From Chitinophaga pinensis (GTDB lineage Bacteria; Bacteroidota; Bacteroidia; Flavobacteriales; Flavobacteriaceae), in the NCBI GenBank assembly GCA_945873505.1, contig CAMCDQ010000002.1, forward strand, positions 31,713 to 95,712: DNA of 64,000 nucleotides, given 5' to 3'. A model generated the notes under the pieces. That model was not told where the DNA came from. It saw nothing but the letters and a program-made list of their open reading frames with translations, and did not search any database. The position numbers were made by a program, and so were the translations under genes. Each line of letters begins with the position of its first letter. Within the stretch, counting starts at the first letter, position 1. This document shows positions 36,910 to 45,821 of this stretch, in pieces.

Positions 36910-38196
36910 ATGAACATATTTTGGTTTAGACGTGATTTGAGAGTCGATGACAATAAGGGATTCTTTGAAGCTTTGAATAGTAATTCTGAGGTTTTACCTA
37001 TATTCATTTTTGATAAAAATATATTGGACGAGCTTCCGAAAGACGATGCTCGCGTGAGTTACATTCACGAAAGAGTAGATGTAATTGATTCTGAACTTCA
37101 AAAATTCGGAAAGAAATTAGCCGTTTTTTATGGTGAACCAATAACTATTATTGAAAAATTAATCTCTGAAAACAAAGTCGAATCACTGTTTACCAATCAC
37201 GATTATGAGCCTTATGCAAAAAGTAGAGATGCCGAAATTACTACTTTATTGGGTTCCAAAAAAATAGCATTTAAAACATTTAAAGACCAAGTGATTTTTG
37301 AAAAAAACGAAGTCGTAAAAGACGACCAAACTCCGTATGTGGTTTTTACCCCATTTTCAAGGAAATGGAAAGACTTATTTCAAAAAACAAAATTAGAACA
37401 CTTTGAATCGGAGAAATTACTGACCAAAATTGCCTATCACTCCTACCCTTTTTTGAGTTTGAACGACTTCGGTTTTGAGCAATCTAAAATTAAAGTCCCT
37501 CCTTTTGATTCCTCCGAAAAATTGATTCAGAATTATGAAGACACACGAAATTTTCCTGCTCTTGCGGGAACTTCAATGATTGGAACCCATTTGCGTTTTG
37601 GCTCCGTCAGCATTCGGAAAATTGTTGAAAAAGCAGCCTCGCAAAAACAAGAAACATTTCTAAATGAATTAATCTGGAGAGAATTTTTTATGCAAATACT
37701 ATGGCATTTTCCCTACACCAATACCAAAAGTTTCCGACCAAAATACGATGCCATAAAATGGAATAACAACGAAGCTGAATACAAAAAATGGTGCGAAGGA
37801 AAAACGGGTTATCCATTTGTAGATGCAGGAATGCGAGAATTAAATGCAACTGGACACATGCACAATCGAGTGCGAATGGTGGTTGCCAGTTTTTTATGCA
37901 AGCATTTACTAATAGATTGGCGCTGGGGTGAAACCTATTTTGCCACAAAATTATTGGATTACGAACAATCTAGTAATGTTGGAAATTGGCAATGGGCGGC
38001 TGGTAGTGGAGTTGACGCTGCACCGTATTTCAGAATTTTTAATCCTACGGAACAAGTCAAAAAGTTTGATAAAGATTTAATTTACATCAAAAAATGGGTT
38101 CCTGAATTGCAAGATTTCAATTATCCACAACCCATTGTTGACCATAAATTTGCTCGTGAAAGATGCCTCAGAGTTTTTAAAGAAGCTGTTGGTTAA
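36910..38196 (+). CDS. phr: Cryptochrome/deoxyribodipyrimidine photolyase
   Basis: 428 residues. N-terminal photolyase domain (MNIFWFRRDLRVDDNKGF) and C-terminal FAD domain (ELIWREFFMQILWHFP, GYPFVDAGMRELNATGHMHNRVRM, DWRWGETYFATKLLDYEQSSNVGNW-type region, SGVDAAPYFRIFNP). The residues contacting FAD and the WEQSS-like loop are intact, supporting light-driven repair of pyrimidine dimers. CPD versus 6-4 activity is not settled by reading alone. Confidence 0.9.
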   Translation: MNIFWFRRDLRVDDNKGFFEALNSNSEVLPIFIFDKNILDELPKDDARVSYIHERVDVIDSELQKFGKKLAVFYGEPITIIEKLISENKVESLFTNHDYEPYAKSRDAEITTLLGSKKIAFKTFKDQVIFEKNEVVKDDQTPYVVFTPFSRKWKDLFQKTKLEHFESEKLLTKIAYHSYPFLSLNDFGFEQSKIKVPPFDSSEKLIQNYEDTRNFPALAGTSMIGTHLRFGSVSIRKIVEKAASQKQETFLNELIWREFFMQILWHFPYTNTKSFRPKYDAIKWNNNEAEYKKWCEGKTGYPFVDAGMRELNATGHMHNRVRMVVASFLCKHLLIDWRWGETYFATKLLDYEQSSNVGNWQWAAGSGVDAAPYFRIFNPTEQVKKFDKDLIYIKKWVPELQDFNYPQPIVDHKFARERCLRVFKEAVG

Positions 38197-38201
38197 TCCA
38201 A

Positions 38202-38855
38202 TTATAATCTTGAAATTGTATTGAAATCCAACTCGTTAAAGTGGTTGATAACCGAATCCGACTTTGATAAATCTTGAAGTTTAGAATGAATACTATTGTA
38301 ACCAATACAGTATATTCCTGCTGCTTTTGCCGCTAAAACGCCGTTGGTACTGTCTTCAATTACGATGCAATTTTCCTTAGGCGCTATTGATAAGGAGGCA
38401 GCAAATTCAAAAATTGCAGGATGTGGTTTGGATTTTGGAAAATCTTCTCCGCTAACAATATGACTGAAATAAGGATACAATCCAAAACGTCGAAAAACAC
38501 GGTCAATAGTAACTTTTGAAGCCGATGAAGCCAATATCAACTGCATTCCGTTTTGGTGCAAGTCTTTAATTAATTTTTCAACTCCTTCCAATAATTCCAA
38601 ATCTTCTTTGTGATCAAAAGCATCATTAAAAAGTGAGCGTTTTCTCAAAATCAATTCCTCAACATCATCCTCTAAATTGAAAATTGTTTTCACTCTTTGG
38701 AATACATTTCGAGTAGAATTCCCTGTAAATGAAGTAAACATTTCTTCAGTAACTTCAATATTTAACTCCGAAAAATGTTGGAAATAGGCATGTCTATGAA
38801 CGGGTTCTGTGTCAACAATTACACCGTCCATATCAAAAATTACTGTTTGTATCAT
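38202..38855 (-). CDS. HAD-superfamily phosphatase, beta-phosphoglucomutase-like
   Basis: 217 residues. HAD motif I FDMDGVIVDTEP, motif II LASSASK, motif III with KPHPAIF, and motif IV VIEDSTNGVLAAKAAG are all present, with the helical cap between I and II. Likely a cytosolic sugar-phosphate phosphatase or mutase. Convergent with phr (five bases apart). Confidence 0.88.
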   Translation of the reverse strand: MIQTVIFDMDGVIVDTEPVHRHAYFQHFSELNIEVTEEMFTSFTGNSTRNVFQRVKTIFNLEDDVEELILRKRSLFNDAFDHKEDLELLEGVEKLIKDLHQNGMQLILASSASKVTIDRVFRRFGLYPYFSHIVSGEDFPKSKPHPAIFEFAASLSIAPKENCIVIEDSTNGVLAAKAAGIYCIGYNSIHSKLQDLSKSDSVINHFNELDFNTISRL

Positions 38856-38907
38856 TTTAGGTGCTGGGTGTTGGGTTTAAGTAAGTATATATATTGATTA
38901 AATAAAT

Positions 38908-39624
38908 CTATTCTTTTTTCAGCAAATACCGAATCACGGTTTCCGCAGCGTACAAACCAAATAATCCTGGCATATAACTGTTGGTTCCATAAAAAGATTT
39001 TTTGTAATTACTTCCATCGGTCATTTTCAAACTTGCGTCGTCTTGAATTTCTGAAGAAAAAACAACTTTCAATTTATCAATTTTTACTTCTTTTAGACGT
39101 CTTCTAATCGTTTTCGCTAAAAAGCAATTTACGGTATTGGTAATATCAGCCACTTTTACTTTGGAAGCTTCCATTTTTCCACCTGCTCCCATACTGGAAA
39201 TTATTTTCACCCTTTTTCGCTTAGCGCCAATAATCAAATTTAGTTTTGGAGTCACACTATCAATGCAATCCAACACATAATCAAATTCATCGGTTACAAT
39301 TTCAAAAGCCCGCTCTGGAGATAGAAATTCCTGAATTCGTGTCAGTTTCAATTCAGGATTAATATCCATTAACCGATCGCCAACAACAGTGATTTTAGCT
39401 TGACCAACGGTTGAATGCAACGCAGGCAATTGTCTGTTAATGTTAGTTATATCTACAACATCTCCGTCAACTATTGTCATTGTTCCTACTCCAGCTCTCG
39501 CCAGAAATTCAGCCGCAAAGGAACCCACGCCGCCCAATCCAACTACCAAAATAGTTGCGTTTTGCAACTTACTTAATCCTTCTGCTTTGAACAATAATTC
39601 TGCTCGTTCTGTCCATTCTGCCAT
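38908..39624 (-). CDS. tcdA: tRNA threonylcarbamoyladenosine dehydratase
   Basis: 238 residues from MAEWTERAELLF. The upstream frame extension crosses a dispersed repeat and is not counted. E1-like ThiF fold: ILVVGLGGVGSFAAEFLARAG (ATP site), IVDGDVVDITNINRQ and SSMGAGGKMEASKV. The enzyme cyclises t6A37 of tRNAs to ct6A using ATP. The catalytic Cys is expected in DITNTVNCFLAK. Confidence 0.88.
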   Translation of the reverse strand: MAEWTERAELLFKAEGLSKLQNATILVVGLGGVGSFAAEFLARAGVGTMTIVDGDVVDITNINRQLPALHSTVGQAKITVVGDRLMDINPELKLTRIQEFLSPERAFEIVTDEFDYVLDCIDSVTPKLNLIIGAKRKRVKIISSMGAGGKMEASKVKVADITNTVNCFLAKTIRRRLKEVKIDKLKVVFSSEIQDDASLKMTDGSNYKKSFYGTNSYMPGLFGLYAAETVIRYLLKKE

Positions 39625-39690
39625 TATATTCTCTTTTATATATTTCTTTGAAGCGTTGTTCATATTTATTTTTAAACACGAATTTTCACT

Positions 39691-39809
39691 AATCAATTCG
39701 TGCAAATTCGTGGAATTAGTGTTTAATTTTAACATCAACTACTTAATATACTTTTTAGCCACTAATTTTTTTTAATCAATTCGTGCAAATTCGTGTAATT
39801 AGTGTTTAA
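39691..39809. repeat. Pair of 36-bp direct repeats with inverted ends
   Basis: 39691-39726 and 39774-39809 are identical but for one base (AATCAATTCGTGCAAATTCG core, then AATTAGTGTTTAA). Each has CACTAAT/ATTAGTG as ends. The second overlaps the last codons of tatD, so the end of that protein is repeat-derived. Confidence 0.8.
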
Positions 39810-40446
39810 AAACAGTATCGAAATTAGCATTGATTATTGCCATCATTTCTTCCATTTCTATGTTTCTGTATTTAGCTGCCAATGCATACACAGCGGCTAT
39901 TCCTTCTTCAATTGTATCGGTTTCCAAAAACAAACGCTCTTTGGGAATACTCTTAAAAACCAATTCTAATTCAGGATTTCTCAGTAAATATTTACCAAAT
40001 GAAATATAAAATCCATTGGCAATCAATTGCTCCGAAGTTTCCTTGTTTTTTGAAAATCCATGAATAACCATCGGAACAGAAATAGCCATTTTCTTTTTAA
40101 TTGCAATTACTTCCTGAAAAGCTGCAACGCAATGAATAACAACTGGTTTTTTATATTTTTCGGCTAAAACCAATTGTTTTTCGAAAACCATTTGCTGCAA
40201 AGCCATTGGGGTTTCAATTCTTTTATCCAACCCACATTCGCCAATAGCAAGACACATTTCGTCGTTTAATTTGCTTTCAATAATTTCTAAATCAGCGTCA
40301 ATTCTATCTTCAACGATATGCCAAGGATGAATTCCAATAGAATAATTGGGAATTGCCGCATCAAATTCCTGAGGATATTGATTCACTAATTCCAAAACAT
40401 CTAACTGGTTTGAAGATTGATGCGTATGTAAATTGAAAAATTTCAT
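39799..40446 (-). CDS. TatD-family metal-dependent hydrolase
   Basis: 215 residues, shorter than classical TatD (about 260). Metal motifs: FNLHTHQSS at the N-terminus, IGECGLD, PVVIHCVAAFQE, VIHGFSKN and LETDTIEEG. Putative nuclease or amidohydrolase in the cytosol. Its ATG overlaps the stop of the DUF1684 gene (TAATG), so translation is coupled. The last few residues lie in a dispersed repeat. Confidence 0.85.
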   Translation of the reverse strand: MKFFNLHTHQSSNQLDVLELVNQYPQEFDAAIPNYSIGIHPWHIVEDRIDADLEIIESKLNDEMCLAIGECGLDKRIETPMALQQMVFEKQLVLAEKYKKPVVIHCVAAFQEVIAIKKKMAISVPMVIHGFSKNKETSEQLIANGFYISFGKYLLRNPELELVFKSIPKERLFLETDTIEEGIAAVYALAAKYRNIEMEEMMAIINANFDTVFKH

Positions 40447-41048
40447 TAGTTATGGAATTTTTTAACACCTGCATTGATGTCAATATCTAAAATATTTTCA
40501 AGGGGAACAATTGGGCATGAATACTTATAATTGTATGCGCAATACGGATTGTAAGCCGTGTTAAAATCAATTACAACCCTATCTCCTTTTGGTACTTTCA
40601 TATCAATATAGCGACCTCCAATATAACTTTCTTTTCCGTTTGTGTTATCTGAAAAAGGCAAAAACAAATAGTCTTTATATTCTTCTTTTTTAGAAAGCTC
40701 AATGTTTTTATAAAGATTTAATTTAAATGGTTTTTCGTCTATTGTGAAAGCCAATTCCCCATATTTCACATATATCGGTCTGCGTTCTTTGGTGGTTTTC
40801 ATCTCAAATGACTTTTCGTTTTCTGTCCGGGTGAACTGTGCTATAACAAAATATTTAGCGCTAATTGGAAAGTATTCCAATGAATTGAAAACCGCACGAT
40901 CTTCATCCGTTAACGGGCTTTCGTCTTTATCAGCAAATTCAACATTCAGCTTTTTTTGAAAAGTTTCAACAGCTGAAACATCAAAATTCTCTTGACAGAA
41001 ACTTGAAATTGTAATACAAAATAACGCAACAAATAATCCCTTTTTCAT
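40446..41048 (-). CDS. DUF1684 exported protein
   Basis: 200 residues from MKKGLFVALF; the extra upstream codons lack support. Signal peptide about 1-17. The DUF1684 core has GRYIDMKVPKGDRVVIDFN and AYNPYCAYNYKYSCPIVP. Role unknown; exported by sequence. Shares one base with tatD. Confidence 0.88.
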   Translation of the reverse strand: MKKGLFVALFCITISSFCQENFDVSAVETFQKKLNVEFADKDESPLTDEDRAVFNSLEYFPISAKYFVIAQFTRTENEKSFEMKTTKERRPIYVKYGELAFTIDEKPFKLNLYKNIELSKKEEYKDYLFLPFSDNTNGKESYIGGRYIDMKVPKGDRVVIDFNTAYNPYCAYNYKYSCPIVPLENILDIDINAGVKKFHN

Positions 41049-41144
41049 CTTTATAGTTTGTTGCAAAAATAGTTTAAAAGTTACAAAAAGACAACGATAC
41101 AAAGCCACAAAGTTTTTTACCTTTACACAATTGAAAATTCAGCT

Positions 41145-42371
41145 ATGTTTAAAACCGCTTTTTATCGCTATATCAATAATTTCAAAGGATTTACAAGAGA
41201 AATATGGATACTTGCCATCATCACTTTTATCAATCGGGCGGGAACAATGGTATTGCCCTTTTTATCTAAATATCTGAAAGAAAACTTACACTTTTCCTAC
41301 AGCGAAGTCGGGTGGATTATGGTTTCTTTCGGATTTGGTTCCATGTTGGGATCTTGGCTAGGTGGAAAATTAGCAGACAAAATCGGGTTCTACAGAGTGA
41401 TGCTTTTCAGTTTGTTCTCCAGTGGAATAGGATTTCTGTTGCTTCAATTTGTAACTTCATTTGTGGGATTGTGCATCGGAATGTTCAGTATTATGGTTTT
41501 GGCGGATATGTTTCGCCCCGCTATGTTTGTATCGCTTGGCGCTTATGCAAAACCCGAAAATAGAACTAGAGCGCTTTCGTTAGTTCGCCTTGCCGTAAAT
41601 CTTGGTTTCGCCGCTGGCCCTGCTGTGGGTGGTTTAATAATTATGGGAATGGGTTATAAAGGATTATTTTGGGTTGATGGTTCTACCTGTATTCTTGCCA
41701 TTTCAATTTTTGCTTTATTGGTAAAAGAAAAGAAAAAACCAACCCTTGTTGGCGATGCAACTTCAGGCAAATCAGAAGTAGTTTCTGTATTTAAGGACAA
41801 AATATTCTGGATTTTCTTATTTGTAAGTTTTGTGACGGCAATGATATTCTTCCAATTGTTCACCACACTTCCACTCTACCACCATGAAATGTTTGGCTTG
41901 ACCGAATTTCAAACAGGATTATTAATGACTTTAAATGGGTTATTAATTTTTGCTTTAGAAATGCCATTTGTGAGTTATTTTGAAAGAAAGAAGGTTCATA
42001 AAGTAAAAATCATCCTTTGGGGAACGCTGTTAATGTCGTTTGGATTCTATTTATTGCTGCTTAATTTTTGGGCAGGAATATTAATTATCAGCATGATTTT
42101 CATTTCCATAGGAGAAATATTCGCCTTTCCGTTCTCGAATGTATTTGCTTTAAGCAGAGCACCAAAGGGGCATGAAGGTCGATATATGGCTATGTACACC
42201 ATGAGTTTCAGCACCGCACACATCGTGAGTTCGAAATTGGGAATGGAAATTATAGGGCATTATGGATACCAATTGGACTGGATTGTCATGGGAACCTTTG
42301 GCGTACTTGCTGCTTTTTGTTGTATTTGGATTCAAAAATTATTGACATTAGAAACCAAATCAAGTGCCTAA
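41145..42371 (+). CDS. MFS transporter
   Basis: 408 residues with twelve hydrophobic segments. Family-like loops LGGKLADKIGFYRV (motif A after TM2), LVRLAVNLGFAAGPAVGGL and ERKKVHKVK between halves. It is an inner-membrane drug or metabolite exporter by family; substrate unknown. Stand-alone. Confidence 0.9.
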   Translation: MFKTAFYRYINNFKGFTREIWILAIITFINRAGTMVLPFLSKYLKENLHFSYSEVGWIMVSFGFGSMLGSWLGGKLADKIGFYRVMLFSLFSSGIGFLLLQFVTSFVGLCIGMFSIMVLADMFRPAMFVSLGAYAKPENRTRALSLVRLAVNLGFAAGPAVGGLIIMGMGYKGLFWVDGSTCILAISIFALLVKEKKKPTLVGDATSGKSEVVSVFKDKIFWIFLFVSFVTAMIFFQLFTTLPLYHHEMFGLTEFQTGLLMTLNGLLIFALEMPFVSYFERKKVHKVKIILWGTLLMSFGFYLLLLNFWAGILIISMIFISIGEIFAFPFSNVFALSRAPKGHEGRYMAMYTMSFSTAHIVSSKLGMEIIGHYGYQLDWIVMGTFGVLAAFCCIWIQKLLTLETKSSA

Positions 42372-42388
42372 TATCTTCAGAAATTGAT

Positions 42389-42396
42389 TAGTTTTG
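42389..42396 (+). promoter_or_regulatory. -7 box TAGTTTTG
   Basis: TAnnTTTG match 26 bases before the ATG at 42423. Confidence 0.45.
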
Positions 42397-42422
42397 CAGT
42401 ATCAAATTAAAATTGAGTTACA

Positions 42423-42647
42423 ATGGCCAAAGGAATACACACAGGAATTATAGAACTTGATGAAAACGGAAATTACTTTTGTGGTGATTTTTTACTTGAT
42501 TATCAAATGGTTGCAAAGAGCTTTAAAGTAGGTGACGAAATTACAATCAAAACTGTAATTGTAAATCCAAGTGATAAATCGTATGCTACTTATGAAAAAA
42601 AATCAAGGAATTTTGCCATAGCAAATGACAAACAAGACAAAGACTAA
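42423..42647 (+). CDS. Small hypothetical protein
   Basis: 74 residues, no signal or membrane segment. Two strands (GIIELDENGNYFCGDFLLDY, VGDEITIKTVIVN) suggest a small OB- or SH3-like beta fold. I recognise no family. Its stop TAA directly abuts the ATG of the next small gene, so they are one operon. Confidence 0.7.
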   Translation: MAKGIHTGIIELDENGNYFCGDFLLDYQMVAKSFKVGDEITIKTVIVNPSDKSYATYEKKSRNFAIANDKQDKD

Positions 42648-42794
42648 ATGAATATCTATAAAGTTCTCGCCAAAATCAACACGCTACTATTACCTAGCTT
42701 CACCAAGCAACGATTGGATTTAGCCAAAGCTAAAAATTGGCAAAAAGCATTAATTGGCTACCGCTATTTTGTAACTACAAGAGCATTAGGATAA
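42648..42794 (+). CDS. 48-residue conserved-looking small protein
   Basis: Starts at the ATG immediately after the preceding stop (TAAATG). The sequence MNIYKVLAKINTLLLPSF, QRLDLAKAKNWQKALIGYR is basic and helical with no membrane segment. I recall similar 45-50-residue flavobacterial proteins, some under the doubtful name SsrA-binding protein. The tight coupling to the upstream gene argues that it is translated. Confidence 0.6.
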   Translation: MNIYKVLAKINTLLLPSFTKQRLDLAKAKNWQKALIGYRYFVTTRALG

Positions 42795-42835
42795 TGCAAT
42801 TGCTTCCAAATAATTAGATTTTTTTTAGATTTAGA

Positions 42836-42866
42836 TTTGCAAATTAGACTTTAATACCTATATTTG
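42836..42866 (+). promoter_or_regulatory. Promoter of tRNA-Arg
   Basis: TTTG (42836-42839), 19 bases, TATATTTG (42859-42866), then the tRNA 13 bases later. Confidence 0.75.
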
Positions 42867-42879
42867 CACTCACAAAAAT

Positions 42880-42953
42880 GGCCACGTGGCGCAACTGAAT
42901 AGCGCACTTGATTACGGCTCAAGAGGTTGCTGGTTTGAATCCAGCCGCGGTCA
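42880..42953 (+). tRNA. tRNA-Arg (anticodon ACG), slightly irregular
   Basis: 74-nt cloverleaf: D stem GCGC/GCGC, anticodon stem CTTGA/TCAAG around TTACGGC (anticodon ACG), T stem GCTGG/CCAGC. Two irregularities: the acceptor has an A-C mismatch at position 5-68 (GGCCACG with CGCGGTC), and the T loop reads TTTGAAT, so position 56 is T instead of C. It is preceded by a consensus promoter and followed by a terminator. Confidence 0.9.
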
Positions 42954-42954
42954 C

Positions 42955-42989
42955 AAAACCCTTATGAACATAGTTTGTAAGGGTTTTTT
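42955..42989 (+). terminator. Terminator of tRNA-Arg
   Basis: AAAACCCTTA / TAAGGGTTTT with a 13-base loop and T run. Confidence 0.85.
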
Positions 42990-43125
42990 CATGGCTACAA
43001 CTTTCAATATCCAATCGTTTTGTTTTTAATTGCAAAGTTCGCAAAGGGGTAAAGTATTTCTGATTTCACCTCGTGTGTTTTTGTGAGGAACGTTGCACGC
43101 GCAATGACAGGAACGAAGCAATCCC

Positions 43126-45612
43126 TTACTCCTTCAAAAATTCATACTCATATACTTTCGGCTTGATTTTATCGGCTAATTCGGTTAGATTTTTTCTAAG
43201 ATTCCCTATAAGCTCAGAATAGGTGGCATCATCGCTTCTTGGGTTCATTCTGCCTGCGGCGTTTCTGCCTTGAAAATACTCTCGAATGTCGTATAAACTC
43301 GCATTTACATTGACCTCTTTTTGCGAATGATAGTAACTCCATAACGCACGACCAGCATCAAAAACAGCGGTGGCTTCGGGTGAGAAAACCAACGTTTTGT
43401 CCTCCTGAACTTGTTTATTCTTGTCATGCTGAACTTGTTTCAGCATCTCTGGGGAACCTGAAACAAGTTCAGGTTGACAAGTAGCGCTAAATAAATCATT
43501 TGTAGTAGCTCCCCCTTTGGGGGTTGGGGGGCTCTTCATAAAATCAGTCATAAAACTACTGGCAAATTTTTCTTTGGCATTTACTTCTTCTTCCGTAAAG
43601 GGAATCCAATGGTTGGTGCCTTCGCTACATAATATATTTGTGTTAAAAAGAGCAAAAGCCAAACAATCATTTTGAAATTCTGTATCGGTTTTCCAACCAT
43701 CATTTGGATATAAAAATTGGTCTCGATCATTGAGCCAATTCTGTTGTATGCAGTGCCTTATAGAATAATAAATTGATGCATAAATTAAATTTAATGCACT
43801 TATCCATATTCCTCTGGGATTAGCCATTTGCTCTTTACGGTTTAATATATAGACAATATTATTTTGTTGAAAGTCATTTCCATTTGTACCCGCTAAAAAA
43901 CCAATAAAATCATTATTCACTTTGAATGATGAAATCCATTTATTTATGTATTGATTTTTATCAAGAGAATAGATACCTTTTAATCCTATAAAATTTGCAT
44001 TGTTATCATAAATGTCAGCAATAACACTTTTAAATTCCTCTTTTTTATTTGTATTCCAAATCTTAAAACCAATTGGAAATTGACCTTTTACATTATCAAA
44101 TGTATCAGCAGGTGCTAAAAATATTTTTTCGAGTTTTGCTTTCAGATAGCTACGTACTTTAATAAATGCTGAACCTTGTAAAATTTTTAATTTAGAAAAT
44201 TCTGCAATAATCACTCCGTCAAATTCTCCATAAATTCTAACTAAAAATTGCGAGTATATTTCTCTACCTGCTGTGCCTAATATATCTTTATACTTTGTAT
44301 GTGTTTTTGATTGATTGACTCCAGCTTTACCCTTTACTCCAACGCTTGAAACTTCAGCATACGGTGGATTTATATAAATCACCAACTTCTTTCTTTTTTC
44401 TTCATCATTGATGATGTCTTGCAAACTTTGTGGCAGTTTGGTAAAATCGTCATTCAAGAAATCAAACTGAAATACGTGAGATTTTAATAGATTGGCGCCG
44501 TGGTCAATGCGTTCGTGCATTACGTTAATGTCGGCTTGGTCTAAAGTACTGGCGTAAATATTGAATCTGTTGGTTAATCCCGCCAAAAGATTGCCTGTTC
44601 CTGCCGCGCAATCCCATATATAATAGTCCTCTTGCCAGTTTTCGCCCAAATAGTCTGTGAGGTATTTTTGCGAAAGCTCTACCCATTTTCTGGGTGTAAA
44701 AAAAGCCCCTTTTCGTTCCCGTATGTCTTGAGAAACTAATAAATCCCTACGTTCAATGATGTAATCTTGAAACTCTTTTAGCGGTGGTCGCTTGTAGCGT
44801 TTCCAAAATTGCTTGTAAGTATCTGTGTTTTTTAGCATGATGGTGGCATCAAACATTTGCTTGAGGTCTTCCTTGGCAATTTTATAGCCTTGGTTTTGGA
44901 ACACCACAAACAGATTGTCTCTCGTAGTGATGTCATCATAAATTTCAAGGGTGTCGCGGTCGTCCACAAAAAGGTCGGCAAGATAAAAGTCGTTATCAAA
45001 TATATTTGCCTTTTTTAAGTCGTCCCAATTGACATCAATAATTGGTTTTACAATTTCAAGCCAACGCAAATAAATGGAGATGAAATTATTTTTATCAATC
45101 TTTAATTTGTTGGTTGTAGTTGCCTTCGCCACATTGTTTTTTATGAAAACGGCAAGGTCTTTATCGTCCTTTTCATAATCAAACTCATACGTATGTTGCT
45201 TCAGTATGGCTTCAATTCGTTCTTTAATGAGTTGAAATTCTTTGGTTTCGTGGTTACTTGGCGTAACATTCCAGTTAAAATCGTTGAGATAAAAAATATC
45301 TTGAATGTTGATGTAGGGAACAAAAGTAATTTTTTTGAAATCGAAAGCGCCTAAAAATGCCGGTGGCATGGTCTTGTCAAAGGTGCGTGCTTTGCCAATG
45401 GTGAGTATCAATTGCACAAACATTGACGGAATATCAAAATTGCCTGTTTTGGCTTCCGCCCAAAGTAGCGGCGTTCTACCAAATAAGTTGTCTTGTTTTG
45501 GGAAAACAGTAAAATCGATATTACCAAGTATTTCGGTGGTGTCAAATTCCTTGAACCAGTCTGCGCCCACTTTATTTTTTAGAGCTTCCTCACGTATGTT
45601 GTTGTACTTCAT
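43126..45612 (-). CDS. Large fused restriction-modification protein (type IIG-like)
   Basis: 828 residues. The N-terminal region (about 1-110) has a PD-(D/E)XK-like nuclease pattern, with WAEAK as the likely E-x-K and IDF ahead of it. The N6-adenine methyltransferase domain (about 300-560) has motif I WDCAAGTGNLLAGL and catalytic motif IV INPPYAE. The C-terminal half probably recognises the target. Residues about 690-740 (KSPPTPKGGATT through KQVQHDKNKQVQED) are encoded by intergenic repeats inserted in frame. First gene of the defence region after tRNA-Arg; -7 box at 45665-45672. Methylation is well supported and cleavage is inferred. Confidence 0.82.
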   Translation of the reverse strand: MKYNNIREEALKNKVGADWFKEFDTTEILGNIDFTVFPKQDNLFGRTPLLWAEAKTGNFDIPSMFVQLILTIGKARTFDKTMPPAFLGAFDFKKITFVPYINIQDIFYLNDFNWNVTPSNHETKEFQLIKERIEAILKQHTYEFDYEKDDKDLAVFIKNNVAKATTTNKLKIDKNNFISIYLRWLEIVKPIIDVNWDDLKKANIFDNDFYLADLFVDDRDTLEIYDDITTRDNLFVVFQNQGYKIAKEDLKQMFDATIMLKNTDTYKQFWKRYKRPPLKEFQDYIIERRDLLVSQDIRERKGAFFTPRKWVELSQKYLTDYLGENWQEDYYIWDCAAGTGNLLAGLTNRFNIYASTLDQADINVMHERIDHGANLLKSHVFQFDFLNDDFTKLPQSLQDIINDEEKRKKLVIYINPPYAEVSSVGVKGKAGVNQSKTHTKYKDILGTAGREIYSQFLVRIYGEFDGVIIAEFSKLKILQGSAFIKVRSYLKAKLEKIFLAPADTFDNVKGQFPIGFKIWNTNKKEEFKSVIADIYDNNANFIGLKGIYSLDKNQYINKWISSFKVNNDFIGFLAGTNGNDFQQNNIVYILNRKEQMANPRGIWISALNLIYASIYYSIRHCIQQNWLNDRDQFLYPNDGWKTDTEFQNDCLAFALFNTNILCSEGTNHWIPFTEEEVNAKEKFASSFMTDFMKSPPTPKGGATTNDLFSATCQPELVSGSPEMLKQVQHDKNKQVQEDKTLVFSPEATAVFDAGRALWSYYHSQKEVNVNASLYDIREYFQGRNAAGRMNPRSDDATYSELIGNLRKNLTELADKIKPKVYEYEFLKE
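43404..43533. repeat. Mobile-type repeats inside the methylase frame
   Basis: Perfect 15-bp inverted repeat CTGAACTTGTTTCAG (43429-43443) and its complement (43458-43472), a third partial copy at 43404-43415, and a C/G-rich repeat CCCCCTTTGGGGGTTGGGGG near 43510-43530. Such elements are normally intergenic. Confidence 0.8.
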
Positions 45613-45664
45613 TTTTTGTTTGTATGCTATTTTAGTAAAAGTTTTACAATTTACAATTGATTTA

Positions 45665-45672
45665 CAAAGCTA
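45665..45672 (-). promoter_or_regulatory. -7 box TAGCTTTG
   Basis: Plus strand CAAAGCTA, 52 bases before the start of the restriction-modification gene. Confidence 0.4.
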
Positions 45673-45762
45673 AGTAAATAAGTGACGATATTACATTTTA
45701 TCAGCTTTACCACACGAAAGCTTTATGGGCAAGGATTATTTCGTCTGTTCGCTTCGCTCGGG

Positions 45763-45815
45763 TGCAAATCCGCGCTATCGGGTTACCACGCGAAGGGATT
45801 CGCGCGGGAGCGGGG
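45763..45815 (-). repeat. REP-like hairpin repeat, copy A
   Basis: Minus strand hairpin CCGCGCGAA / TTCGCGTGG (45786-45807) next to CCCGATAGCGCGGATTTGC. Copy B at 47972-48050 has the same parts with a paired base change. Confidence 0.75.
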
Positions 45816-45821
45816 GTTGTA

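Noticed and set aside
39625..39738. N-terminal extension of tcdA
   Set aside because: It crosses a 36-bp dispersed repeat and lacks similarity to the family; MAEWTERAELLF is the normal start.
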